DNA of 64,000 nucleotides from Levilactobacillus tujiorum (GCF_012641185.1 NZ_JAAXLK010000001.1:124001-188000), one strand, 5' to 3'. Shown: positions 51,536-59,817, numbered from the stretch's first letter. The notes: a model not told the origin generated them from the sequence alone. Numbers and translations: made by a program.

Positions 51536-51831
51536 GCCTTGCCGTTCGCCAATTTTGGGCTGGAGCGCTGTGGGTAAGATGGTCCGAGCCATAGAGCGGT
51601 CTCGAACCTCGCTTTGAGCCGAAGATCACGTCTCAAAGTCGCCATTTACCAAGAAAGACGCTTGGTAAATCCCACGGATGAGCCCAAAATTGACTCACTC
51701 ACGGCTACACGGGAGGTGGCATTTATCATTGGTTAAATACCAATGAATCTCATGTTTAAACGAATTTGATAATCAAAGACTAGCTTAACCGGAGGACCGT
51801 TTCCCAGGCCGCAGGTGATGGGTTTAGCGGG
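51536..51831 (+). ncRNA. Structured repeat element, copy 2 (candidate RNA family)
   Basis: Same architecture as copy 1. Outer helix CCAATTTTGGGCT (51549-51561) with AGCCCAAAATTG; second helix CTGTGGG/CCCACGG; hairpins CGAG/CTCG, CTTTGAG/CTCAAAG and TTTACCAAG/CTTGGTAAA. Compared with copies 1 and 3 the stems change on both sides while loops such as CCGAAGA and CATAGA stay constant. A downstream block (about 51760-51825) with CAAAGACTAGCTTAACCGGA is shared with copy 3. GCCGC..GCGGGC followed by five Ts (to about 51837) may end a transcript. Confidence 0.7.
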
Positions 51832-51900
51832 CTTTTTGGTCGGTGATCATCACCTCTCGATCTCTGGTAATAATTTTTAACACGGTCTAACTATTAATAA

Positions 51901-52254
51901 TTAGTTGACGGTGTTGTAGCTATCATCAATCAATTGCTTGAGCGTGGCGTCATCCGTTTGCTCGTTGAGTAGAACCGTGAGCCAATGCTCTTTATTCATG
52001 TGGTAAGCCGGGAGATAGCCGGGCTTCTGGCGGAGAATGCCGGCAAGCTCGGGATCAACCTTGAGGTCAATGACGTCAATCTCTGCTGTCCCAGGCAGGC
52101 CTAGCTTGGATTGCGGGACGTTCATGAGTAGACCGAACCACTTGCCCTGCGGTGTTTTAAAAGTCGCGTAGTCAGGGAATTTTTTAAACGTGTAGACGGG
52201 TTCGGCGGCGTAGTTGTTCGTGATGTAATCAATGACGGTTTGGCGAGTTGCCAT
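51901..52254 (-). CDS. MmcQ/YjbR family protein
   Basis: 117 residues with the CyaY-like alpha/beta fold. YAAEPVYTFKKFPDYATFKTPQGKWFGLLMNV is the family's N-terminal block, and YHMNKEHWLTVLLNEQTDDATLKQLIDDSYN is its typical C-terminus. The function is not firmly known; a DNA-binding role has been suggested for some members. AGGAGG is 10 bases before the ATG at 52254; a longer frame upstream has no ribosome site. It is a single gene. Confidence 0.83.
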   Translation of the reverse strand: MATRQTVIDYITNNYAAEPVYTFKKFPDYATFKTPQGKWFGLLMNVPQSKLGLPGTAEIDVIDLKVDPELAGILRQKPGYLPAYHMNKEHWLTVLLNEQTDDATLKQLIDDSYNTVN

Positions 52255-52460
52255 AACATGAAACCTCCTAGTTTGATGAGTACGAAAGACGATCGGTGAC
52301 GAGTTAATCAAGGCCTAAATTAACGATACTCCGGCTTTGATTGTGTTCTACCATAGCAATAGTTGGGAGCTGTGGCTACTTTGCGTTTGGGCTGCGATTG
52401 ATAATGAATGACTGTAACTGTCATCACTCCAGTTGCCTAGACGTACTGTGTCAGCCGTGA
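52255..52460. other. Noncoding gap before the branched inverted repeat
   Basis: No gene or clear promoter recognised in this part of the 517-base gap between the MmcQ-like and alcohol dehydrogenase genes. Confidence 0.4.
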
Positions 52461-52606
52461 GGTCAGTAGATATGGGCTCAGGCGCGTCGTTCTACTTAGT
52501 CAGTAAGCGAATTTCTTACTGGCTTAGTAGAAAACCAAGCTTGTAGACTCGGGGCTTTCGAGGCTTCAAGTTGTGTTCGCACCGATCCAGCCCATATCTG
52601 CTGACC
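52461..52606. repeat. Large branched inverted repeat (candidate RNA or MITE-like element)
   Basis: Outer arms GGTCAGTAGATATGGGCT (52461-52478) and AGCCCATATCTGCTGACC (52589-52606) pair over 18 bases with one wobble. Inside, TTCTACTTAGTCAGTAAG (52490-52507) pairs with CTTACTGGCTTAGTAGAA (52515-52532) around a 7-base loop, and CTTG..CTCG pairs with CGAG..CAAG (52540-52570). This makes a three-way junction of 146 bases. There is no coding potential that explains it and it is unique in this window. Confidence 0.65.
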
Positions 52607-52706
52607 GGTAAGGCGCAAGGAACCACCAAGTTGCTCAACGTTAGAACCACTGTAATTATTAAGTTTAGTCTAGAAGTTAACCCGGCCAAGGTCAACGGCG
52701 GGTACA

Positions 52707-52756
52707 CAAAAAGCCCAGCAGGCTGATGTCACTGCATCCGTCTACCGGGCTTTTTC
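52707..52756 (-). terminator. Terminator of the alcohol dehydrogenase gene
   Basis: AAAAAGCCC pairs with GGGCTTTTT over a structured loop. Confidence 0.75.
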
Positions 52757-52771
52757 GATAATACTCAGTCT

Positions 52772-53896
52772 TTATTTGCCGGGAACGTAGTCTTCGTCGA
52801 TGATCAAGACTGGCTTGATCGTCTTACCGGAGACAGAGTCGGCGTTGGCTTCGTTAATTTGACTGAACTTGTAGAACTTTTCAGTCTTTTGATAGTCGAA
52901 CATCCCTAATTTACTAAATTCAATCAACCGTGGAATGTCAACTTGAGGAATGGAGTCACCCATGTTGACCCCAATGACACTCTTGTCGTTGACACAGAGG
53001 TCATTCCAAGTATCCAAGTCAATGTGGTGGTTCGTCACAGCAATGGCAGCTGAAGTCCCACCTTGTGCTAAGGCATTGATGGAGTTGGAGATCACGCTAG
53101 CAACCCCGGTCGTGTCAACAGCGTAGTTGACACCGTAACCACCGGTGATGTCTTGAACGGCTTTGACCACGTCGTCAACCTTATTACTGTTGATGACATC
53201 GGTAGCGCCAAGTTCTTTGGCTAATTCCAAACGAGAGTCGACGATATCAATCGCAATGACCTTGGTGCAACCGGAAATGCGGCCGGCCATCATAGCGGCC
53301 AACCCAACGGCACCGGTCCCAAAGACGGCAATGGTGTCACCAGGCTTTGGCTTTAAGGTGTTGAGAACAGTCCCAGAACCAGTGACGTAGCCACAGCCCA
53401 GAGGACCTAAGCCCCGCAAGTCTAAGTCTTTGTCGACTTTAACGGCGTTCCGTTCACGAACCACCGTAGTTGAAGTGAAGGAACTTTGGTCAAACATGTC
53501 GGCCACCTTGTGACCATTTTCAGTGAAGTGCGCCGTCCCATCTGGACGAACCCCAGAAAGGTTGTTGGCAGCGTAGTTTTCACATTGCGTTGGAATCCCC
53601 TTCAAGCAGCTCTTGCAGTTCCCACAACCGTAGAAACTCAAGACAACGTGATCGCCGGGCTTAAATTGCGTAACTTCGGGCCCAACTTTTTCGACAATCC
53701 CAGAGCCTTCGTGACCCAGAACAATTGGATAGTCGATAACCGCAACCCCGGTACGCAGGGCTTCATCGGAGTGGCAAATCCCACTGGCAACCATGTGGAC
53801 TTGGATATCATCTGGGCCCATCTTAGCCAGTTCGACGTCATCACGAATGTCAAAATCAGCATTTTGTTTATCAACAACAGCAGCTTTAATCTTCAT
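52772..53896 (-). CDS. Zinc-dependent alcohol dehydrogenase (class III / aryl-alcohol type)
   Basis: 374 residues, MDR family. Catalytic zinc ligands Cys41 (GICHSDE) and His62-Glu63 (LGHEGSG); structural zinc Cys91, Cys94, Cys97 and Cys105. The Rossmann motif IAVFGTGAVGLAAMMAGRI is near residue 195 and CGYVTGSGTVLNTL is typical of the group with class III and aryl-alcohol enzymes. It would interconvert an alcohol and aldehyde with NAD+. GAGG is 11 bases before the ATG at 53896. A perfect cre upstream predicts glucose repression. It lies behind an aldehyde dehydrogenase gene on the same strand, possibly one catabolic pathway. Confidence 0.9.
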   Translation of the reverse strand: MKIKAAVVDKQNADFDIRDDVELAKMGPDDIQVHMVASGICHSDEALRTGVAVIDYPIVLGHEGSGIVEKVGPEVTQFKPGDHVVLSFYGCGNCKSCLKGIPTQCENYAANNLSGVRPDGTAHFTENGHKVADMFDQSSFTSTTVVRERNAVKVDKDLDLRGLGPLGCGYVTGSGTVLNTLKPKPGDTIAVFGTGAVGLAAMMAGRISGCTKVIAIDIVDSRLELAKELGATDVINSNKVDDVVKAVQDITGGYGVNYAVDTTGVASVISNSINALAQGGTSAAIAVTNHHIDLDTWNDLCVNDKSVIGVNMGDSIPQVDIPRLIEFSKLGMFDYQKTEKFYKFSQINEANADSVSGKTIKPVLIIDEDYVPGK

Positions 53897-53963
53897 AATT
53901 TTCGGCACCTCGAATTGAATTTAAGTTATTGTACAAGTTAATTATCACACAAATTGTCATTAC

Positions 53964-53977
53964 TGTAAACGCTTACA
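53964..53977 (-). promoter_or_regulatory. cre box upstream of alcohol dehydrogenase
   Basis: TGTAAACGCTTACA, a perfect CcpA target palindrome, 67 bases before the start codon. Confidence 0.82.
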
Positions 53978-54091
53978 GAAAGATTAGCTCACGCTTATGT
54001 GAAATTGGATATCGTCACACCAGCTCTTGTGACGCGGTTAAACGCCACTTCTGTGACGATCAGGTGAGACTAATTTTCTAGCGTCCACAGG

Positions 54092-54126
54092 AAAAAAGAT
54101 AATCCAACCATGAATTATCTTTTTTC
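54092..54126 (-). terminator. Terminator of the aldehyde dehydrogenase gene
   Basis: AAAAAAGATAAT pairs with ATTATCTTTTTT on either strand, just after the stop codon. Confidence 0.8.
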
Positions 54127-54136
54127 GGGACTATGA

Positions 54137-55612
54137 TTAACCATTGGCCTTTTCAGGATGGCCTTGCAGGTAGACAACGTGGGTGTTCAGGAATTCTTCA
54201 ATCCCATGCTTCCCATCGTCACCACCAATACCGGATTCCTTCCAGCCGGAGTGAGACCCATTCATGGCTTCGAAGTTAAAGCGGTTGATGTAAGTTTCAC
54301 CATCTTCAAGTTCCTTGGAAGCCCGCATGGCGTTATCGATATTTTCAGTAAAGATGGATGAGGTCAATCCAAAGTCACTGTCGTTAGCCATGTCAATGGC
54401 ATCGTCCAACGTCTTAAAGGTTAAGACAGGCAGAACTGGGCCAAAGATTTCGTCTTGAACAATTTCGGAATCTTGCTTGACGTTACTAATAACGGTTGGT
54501 TCGAAGTAGAAGCCCTTAGCGATCTTAACCACGTGACCACCAGTTTCTAGCTTACCGCCAGCTTCAACGGCGCGATCGACCATGCCAGATACCTTATCCA
54601 AGGCAGCTTGGTTGATCAGTGGACCCATGCCGATGTCTTCGTGCTTCATTGGATCGCCGACAGTAACTTCGCCCATCTTAGTGGCTAATTTCTTAGTGAA
54701 CTCGTCAGCGATGTCTTCTTGAACGTAAACCCGTTCACAGTTGTTGCAAAGTTGCCCGTTGTTGTCGACCCGCGAGTCGATGATGGATTGAACGGCCAAA
54801 TCAATGTCAGCATCCTTGCAGACGATAGCGGGTGCTTTCCCACCAAGTTCCAAGGAAACCTTAGCCATGTGAGTGGCAGCAGCAGCCATGACACGCTTCC
54901 CGGAGTTAACGGAACCGGTCAAACTGATAATGCCAATCTTCTTGTTCTTGGATAATTCGTCCCCGATGACGGCACCAGGACCGGTGATAATGTTAACAAC
55001 ACCCTTAGGAATTCCAACTTTTTCAACGATCTTGGCAAATTCTAGACCTAAGTTAGGCGTGTCGGTACTTGGCTTCATTACGATGGTGTTCCCGGTGACC
55101 AAAGCTGGCCCCATCTTCCGGGCAATTAGGAAGAATGGGAAGTTCCAAGGTAAGATTCCGGCAGCAACCCCAATTGGTTGTTTGTCGATCATAATACTTT
55201 CGTTGGCGTTGTCGGATTGAAGAATTTCCCCTTCATAAGTCCGGGATGCACTCGCCATGTAATCGAAATAGTCTGCGGAGAAGAGAATTTCAGTGGTGGC
55301 TAATGACTTGATCTTGCCTTGTTCTTCTTGGAGCATGGCAACTAAATGATCGGCGTCCTTGCGAATTTCAGTCGCCACATCGTGTAGGTATTGGCCACGG
55401 GTTGCGGCAGGAACTTTCTTCCAGGACTTTTGTGCTTCATAAGCGGCATCAATCGCTTCACGGGTTTCGTCAAGCGTTGCGCTAGGGACGGTGGAAATGG
55501 GTTCACCAGTAGCTGGATTAATGACGGTGATCAGGTTGCCTGACTTGGAGTCTCTGAATTCACCGTTAATGTACATTTGATAGTGTTTCAATGCAACGGA
55601 GTTCTGTGTCAT
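54137..55612 (-). CDS. aldA: Aldehyde dehydrogenase, lactaldehyde dehydrogenase-like
   Basis: 491 residues. Asn157 in LPWNFPFF, Glu255 in VSLELGGKAP and catalytic Cys289 in NNGQLCNNCERV form the ALDH active site; ISLTGSVNSGKRV is the NAD+ loop. The end NFEAMNGSHSGWKESGIGGDDGKHGIEEFL closely follows lactaldehyde/glycolaldehyde dehydrogenases of the AldA group rather than betaine-aldehyde enzymes. It would oxidise an aldehyde to the acid with NAD(P)+. GGAAG lies before the ATG at 55612; the open frame upstream has no ribosome site. It may work with the cre-controlled alcohol dehydrogenase next to it. Confidence 0.83.
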   Translation of the reverse strand: MTQNSVALKHYQMYINGEFRDSKSGNLITVINPATGEPISTVPSATLDETREAIDAAYEAQKSWKKVPAATRGQYLHDVATEIRKDADHLVAMLQEEQGKIKSLATTEILFSADYFDYMASASRTYEGEILQSDNANESIMIDKQPIGVAAGILPWNFPFFLIARKMGPALVTGNTIVMKPSTDTPNLGLEFAKIVEKVGIPKGVVNIITGPGAVIGDELSKNKKIGIISLTGSVNSGKRVMAAAATHMAKVSLELGGKAPAIVCKDADIDLAVQSIIDSRVDNNGQLCNNCERVYVQEDIADEFTKKLATKMGEVTVGDPMKHEDIGMGPLINQAALDKVSGMVDRAVEAGGKLETGGHVVKIAKGFYFEPTVISNVKQDSEIVQDEIFGPVLPVLTFKTLDDAIDMANDSDFGLTSSIFTENIDNAMRASKELEDGETYINRFNFEAMNGSHSGWKESGIGGDDGKHGIEEFLNTHVVYLQGHPEKANG

Positions 55613-55900
55613 AATACGAAATACTTCCTTTCCCAATAGGGCTTTATTGGTCAATGCAATATCTAAGAATATAGCTGGATAGCAAACGAAAAAAGTCACA
55701 GATTGTTATAAAATGAGCAAGATGTAATCAAACTAAACGCGCGTGTTCATTGATTAATCACTTTCGTTATAGCTCGTTTTCCGATTAATTGCAAATTGAT
55801 TCACAATAAAATTCGGTCAAAATCAAGATTGAAATTTACGAGATGTCAAGGGCGACTAAAGCTGAGCTATTTCGGAAAGTTTTGTAGCAAACTTTCTAAA

Positions 55901-56704
55901 CTAATTTTTATCGGGGACGTTTGGTGCTAGGAATTCAGGATGGGTTTGCAGAAAATTAGCGGCAGTAGGATGTTGGCTCAAGAAATCATGCAGTTGAGCT
56001 GGATCGGCAACCACTTTGCGGAGCTGATCGAATTCTGAGGGGGAGTTAACGGGGGTCGCTGGGTAGAGAATCTCAGCGGTATCGCGCTGTTGCGTGGCCT
56101 TAACGTAGACTTGGGCAACGTTAGCGGGGCGCATGGCTTCACTGGTCCCGGCGATGCCTTGAATGGTGACGAGACCGACGTAAGTATCGGTGTCGTGAAA
56201 GGCATCGGCGAGGGAAAGCACGTAGCTACGGAGGGCAGCTTTGGTCAGGGAAAGCGTCGTCGTACTGTGATCGGGATGAAGGGCCGCGCCACCACCAGTA
56301 AAGAGGAGATTGCGTGGCAGATCGGGCGTCGTTAGGTCGAGAAATTGGCGACCAGCAATGATGGCGCCAACGACATTGGTCGTGAAGCGCTGCTGAATAT
56401 CGGTGATGGGGGTGTTGAGGGGATCATCGAGGGTGGTGTCGGCCACGTTGTAGACGAGGGTTTGGGGGGAGCCAAATTGACGGATGACCTGCTGAAACAT
56501 GTTGGCCGTCTGGTCGGGATTAGTCGCATCCGCGGCAATCCAATCGCCCATTAAGCCTTCTGTGTGGAGCTGTTCGGTCAAGGTTTGTAATTTCTGAGCG
56601 TTACGGGCAACTAGAATAGGATGAACGCCGGCCTGACTAAAGGCTCGTGCAATCGCGAGGCCAAAGCCAGAACCGGCACCAAGGACAACGGCAGTTTTTG
56701 TCAT
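55901..56704 (-). CDS. SDR-like protein lacking the catalytic tyrosine
   Basis: 267 residues. AVVLGAGSGFGLAIARAF is the Rossmann motif (GxxxGxG with Phe before the last Gly), and VYNVADTT replaces the NNAG motif. In the place of the YxxxK active site the sequence reads LSLTK, so Lys is kept but Tyr is Leu, and the catalytic Ser position reads Gly. It is therefore an atypical SDR that may bind NAD(P) without classical reductase activity. The C-terminal extension (HPTAANFLQTHPEFLAPNV) is also unusual. It is a single gene. Confidence 0.78.
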   Translation of the reverse strand: MTKTAVVLGAGSGFGLAIARAFSQAGVHPILVARNAQKLQTLTEQLHTEGLMGDWIAADATNPDQTANMFQQVIRQFGSPQTLVYNVADTTLDDPLNTPITDIQQRFTTNVVGAIIAGRQFLDLTTPDLPRNLLFTGGGAALHPDHSTTTLSLTKAALRSYVLSLADAFHDTDTYVGLVTIQGIAGTSEAMRPANVAQVYVKATQQRDTAEILYPATPVNSPSEFDQLRKVVADPAQLHDFLSQHPTAANFLQTHPEFLAPNVPDKN

Positions 56705-57024
56705 AATGGAACCTCCAATGGTTAGTAATTACGCAGAGTTTTTAAGAGACACTCTGCGCCTAAAGTTACCATAACAGCTCCATCGGGGTGGGGCAATGAA
56801 AGTGATTAATAATGCTAATATTTGTTGAATGACCGAATTAAACGGGTAACAGGTGAACGTGAGTCACGAAGTCAGGATTGATGCTATGAAAAAAGGCTGG
56901 GATGTTTATCCCAACCTCGAGTGATACTGATTAACTCAAATAACTTGAAAGGACTAAAATCATTATCAACGCTGAAGTGACAGGGATTTTAGTCTGAAAA
57001 ATAGCCTAAACCCGGGCAGAGATT
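56705..57024. other. Noncoding stretch between the SDR-like gene and element copy 3
   Basis: No gene seen. It contains the minus-strand terminator at 56889-56917, which lies in the right place and orientation to end a transcript through element copy 3. Confidence 0.5.
56889..56917 (-). terminator. Rho-independent terminator downstream of element copy 3
   Basis: On the minus strand GGTTGGGAT pairs with ATCCCAGCC over a 4-base loop and is followed by six Ts. No coding gene ends before it; the nearest upstream feature on that strand is element copy 3. Confidence 0.75.
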
Positions 57025-57436
57025 CCGCCTGCTGTGGGGATCGCCTGCGGCCTGAGAAGCGGTCCTCCGGCTCGGTTTGAAGCTCGGAAGTTCACCGATC
57101 TCCAAACACGTCCCACGCTGTAAGCCGAGAATCGGCTAACACCGTTGACACAGCTGGCTCCACCTCTGTCCTCCTCCGGTTAAGCTAGTCTTTGACTAAC
57201 AAATTGGTTTAAACACTTGGCACGTCAGTATTTAGACAATAGTAGCTGACAACAACCACGTAGCCGTGAGTGAGCCAAATTTGAGCTCAGCCGTGGGTTT
57301 TACCAAGTGGGTTTCTTGGTAAATGGCGACTTTGACACGTGTTCTTCGGGTCAAAGCGAGGCTAGAGACCGTTCTATGGCTCTAGCCGTCCTCCCCACAG
57401 CGTTCCAGCTCAAATTTGGCGAACGGCAAGGCGGCA
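57025..57436 (-). ncRNA. Structured repeat element, copy 3 (candidate RNA family)
   Basis: Read on the minus strand, the core (57436 to about 57258) has the same helices as copies 1 and 2: outer CCAAATTTGAGCT/AGCTCAAATTTGG, CTGTGGG/CCCACGG, CTAGAG/CTCTAG, CTTTGAC/GTCAAAG and TTTACCAAG/CTTGGTAAA. The tail shares CAAAGACTAGCTTAACCGGA with copy 2, then carries about 110 extra bases, including GTTTGGAG/CTTCAAAC, before the conserved CCGGAGGACCG..CAGGCCGCAGG block at 57071-57036. A terminator at 56889-56917 lies downstream on the same strand, supporting transcription. Confidence 0.72.
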
Positions 57437-57535
57437 GGAATTATCTGTTTATCTATTGTTCAAGCGTAATGCCACAGCCCTTAAAGAGCCTTTTAAAGTT
57501 TCAACCTTTAATCAAATAATTAAACTAGCAGTGGC

Positions 57536-58222
57536 TTATTTAATGTGTTCGTTAGTGATGGCTTCGATATCTGCCTTGGCAATCTTGGCCATGTGTTTCT
57601 TAAGGTGCTTTACGTCGGATTTATTAGTAATAAATCCGGATTCTACTAAACTGTAATCAATCCCCCGGCGCCGTAGTACGTTGCAATTACGAAGGTTCGT
57701 CCGGTAGCTGTAGCCGTTGTAGGCCTTGTTCAGCCCAACATACTTTTTAATCACTTTCGCTAAACGCCGATCACGCTTCGTGGGGTGCTTCTTGTGGATA
57801 ATGACGTGACCACCGTGGCCGGCGGGAGCATCCAAGTGGAACATGATTACCGTCGCCTTTTTGTTGATCTTATAAGACCCTTTGTGGTGGTAAAGGGTAT
57901 CACTCACCAGGTTCTTTTTGGGATTGTAGAAGGTGATCGTACTCCCCTTAACTTTCTTAGCGTATTTCCGTAATTGGGGCAGCATGTGCTTGCGTAAAAA
58001 GGTCGCTTCTGTCGTCCCGTTGCCGCGAGCACCCGGATCACCAGCACCGTGGCCCATGACGATGAGGTAATGTTTCTTGGCCTTAGGCTTGGCTTTTTTA
58101 GCTGTTTTAGTCGTCGTATTTTTGGCGGCGGCACTTGCAGTCGTGATCGTGGTTGTGGCCAATGCTAGGGGTAAAAGCAGCATCATACCCGCGATTAGAC
58201 CGAATTTCCAGTGGTGTTTCAT
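57536..58222 (-). CDS. Secreted N-acetylmuramoyl-L-alanine amidase-like protein (Amidase_3 type)
   Basis: 228 residues. Signal peptide (FGLIAGMMLLLPLALA, cut near ASAAA), then a Lys/Thr-rich linker and an Amidase_3-like domain. Zinc ligands appear as His58 in VMGHGAGDPGA, Glu72 in GTTEATF and His129 in MFHLDAPAG; the catalytic Glu is probably Glu194 in VESGFITNKSD. It should cleave the amide between muramic acid and the stem peptide outside the cell. There is no wall-binding domain other than the basic linker. GGGAG lies 9 bases before the ATG at 58222. Confidence 0.82.
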   Translation of the reverse strand: MKHHWKFGLIAGMMLLLPLALATTTITTASAAAKNTTTKTAKKAKPKAKKHYLIVMGHGAGDPGARGNGTTEATFLRKHMLPQLRKYAKKVKGSTITFYNPKKNLVSDTLYHHKGSYKINKKATVIMFHLDAPAGHGGHVIIHKKHPTKRDRRLAKVIKKYVGLNKAYNGYSYRTNLRNCNVLRRRGIDYSLVESGFITNKSDVKHLKKHMAKIAKADIEAITNEHIK

Positions 58223-58561
58223 CCAAATCGACTCCCTTAATGTTTTGTTAACCGGTTTAATCATACACTTAAAGCGGTAATTAAGGTAGCCCGACTTACA
58301 CAAGGATGGCATTATTCAATGCATAATTCACTAAGGAGTCGCTGGAAGTATTAATAGTTGTGGCAGTAGCGGTCGTGATTATTATCCAATTACTGAAGGG
58401 GGGTCGTCTAACCCCGATCACCCGCAACTGTGAGGAACTTTTAAACGCATAATGCAAAACGGCCTACGTGTGGAAGTTAAGGCAGACCACATTTTCACTC
58501 GCCTTACACGTTTGCTACGCTGTTAATGACGAAGAACCTTAACATAAGGAGGAAGTTTAAC
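58223..58561. other. Divergent intergenic region with an inverted repeat
   Basis: No gene visible. ACGTGT..AAGGC (58466-58485) and GCCTT..ACACGT (58502-58511) form a spaced inverted repeat about 50 bases before the Mor-type gene and could be an operator. Confidence 0.4.
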
Positions 58562-58843
58562 ATGGCAATGCGGGTGGACTTATTGCAGGAATCTTATGCA
58601 CAACTGTATGAATTATTAGGTGAAGAACTGACGGAAAAGGTCTATGAAATGTACCGTGGACGACAAATCTCGTTTCCAATGCGCCTCTACAACCGCGATA
58701 AGGTGGCGGAGCAAATTGTTAATGAATACGACGGGCACAATCTGGCCCAGTTAACTAAGGAATACGATTATTCCCAGCGCTGGATTCGGCAGATCATTCA
58801 GAAACACCGTGAGCAGGCGGATCAGACGGACGACGCCGAGTAG
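58562..58843 (+). CDS. Mor-type transcription activator-like protein, paralogue 1
   Basis: 93 residues. LYELLGEELTEKVYEMYRGRQISFPMRLYNRDKVAEQI followed by LTKEYDYSQRWIRQIIQKH matches the Mor/C activator family of phage Mu: an N-terminal dimer part with the YxG-x-QISFPxR motif and a C-terminal HTH. AAGGAGG is 9 bases before the ATG. Its end overlaps the end of the convergent WYL gene by 22 bases. Very similar to the protein at 60234. No phage genes are near, so it is a chromosomal regulator of unknown targets. Confidence 0.83.
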   Translation: MAMRVDLLQESYAQLYELLGEELTEKVYEMYRGRQISFPMRLYNRDKVAEQIVNEYDGHNLAQLTKEYDYSQRWIRQIIQKHREQADQTDDAE

Positions 58844-59781
58844 CGGGCCAGCATTTGATTGAGTTCCGTTTGAATATCTGCGGCAAAGTCTTGTGGCGCT
58901 AGGACTTGGACGTTCGCGCCTTGGCTGAGTAGCCACATTTTGGCGCCAGTATCAAAGGTGGTCGTAGTAATGAGAACGGCGCCTTCATCGGGATAGCGGG
59001 CGGTTATCTTCGCCGTTGGGAAACGATCCAACGCGGCCTCGGGAATTCCCCAGAATTTAAATTCGAGGGTGATTTTCTTTCCCGGCTGCATGTACTGGAG
59101 GTATTGGCGCATCTCGCCTTCTTCCACGCGTTCGCCGCGCTGACGGGCAATCGTTTGGCTGGTCGTTTGGAGATGACGAATACGATCGATGCGATAGAAC
59201 AGGTTGTGCTGATATTTGGGATTGTAAGCAATCACGTAGAAATAATATTCGGAAAAGATAATCGCCGCGGGCAGAATGGTCCGGGTGACCAGGTCGCGGT
59301 GTTGCCGCTGATAGGTGATCGTGATGGCTTGTTTTTGAGTAATGTACTGACTGAGCTGCCAGATTAAAGCGAGTAGGGGTTGCTCATGCTGGAGCGGTTG
59401 ATAATAGAAACGCTCGTTTTTAATAATAGGTGTAATCTCACTTTGATCTTTCGGTGAGATCAGGGCTAGTAGGCCGTCGATGGTCTGTGTCATCTCAGCG
59501 CGGGTCAGGGCCCGACTGGCAAGGGCAATCTTAATTAAGACCAGGATAGCCTGCTTGGAAACGGTGGTCTGGGTCGTGATGAGTTGATAACCGCCGAGTT
59601 GGCGCCGATAGACCAGCTCATAGAATAAGTGTTGTTCGGCGATAAACTGGCGAATTTGGCTGAGGTCACGCTGAATGACGCGCGGGCTTACCCGAAATTG
59701 GGTGGCGAGATCAGCCTTGCTGACGATGTGACCAGTCATCAAGGCTTGAAAGATGGTGAGTTGGCGGTAAGCGGCATTCAT
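58822..59781 (-). CDS. HTH and WYL-domain transcriptional regulator
   Basis: 319 residues. The N-terminal winged HTH is FQALMTGHIVSKADLATQFRVSPRVIQRDLSQI (about 10-45); a WYL domain follows from about 140 to 230 (ITYQRQHRDLVTRTILPAAIIFSEYYFYVIAYNP, with YRIDRIRHL). WYL proteins (DeoR/YafY type) sense ligands, sometimes nucleotides or DNA, and control stress or defence genes. It is flanked by three Mor-type genes, divergent from paralogue 2 with about 90 bases between them, containing the dyad at 59818-59837. Confidence 0.87.
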   Translation of the reverse strand: MNAAYRQLTIFQALMTGHIVSKADLATQFRVSPRVIQRDLSQIRQFIAEQHLFYELVYRRQLGGYQLITTQTTVSKQAILVLIKIALASRALTRAEMTQTIDGLLALISPKDQSEITPIIKNERFYYQPLQHEQPLLALIWQLSQYITQKQAITITYQRQHRDLVTRTILPAAIIFSEYYFYVIAYNPKYQHNLFYRIDRIRHLQTTSQTIARQRGERVEEGEMRQYLQYMQPGKKITLEFKFWGIPEAALDRFPTAKITARYPDEGAVLITTTTFDTGAKMWLLSQGANVQVLAPQDFAADIQTELNQMLARYSASSV

Positions 59782-59817
59782 GAAGAAGTCTCCTTTTTTA
59801 GTTAGTGGACAAAATCC

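Noticed and set aside
52516-52707. Minus-strand frame within the branched inverted repeat
   Set aside because: Its composition follows the inverted repeat; no ribosome site and no protein-like features.
16641-57436. Reading the three-copy element as an insertion sequence
   Set aside because: There is no transposase frame, and no clear terminal repeats or target duplications are visible; stem changes are compensatory.
57307-57656. Open frames on the plus strand across element copy 3 (57307-57519 and 57456-57656)
   Set aside because: They lie within the structured noncoding element or overlap the amidase gene, lack ribosome sites and resemble no protein.
746-58494. An 18-base near-identical motif (TTAAGGCAGACC-CATTT) at 746-763 (minus) and 58477-58494 (plus)
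   Set aside because: With one mismatch allowed, a few such 18-base pairs are expected by chance in 64 kb, and the flanking sequences do not match.
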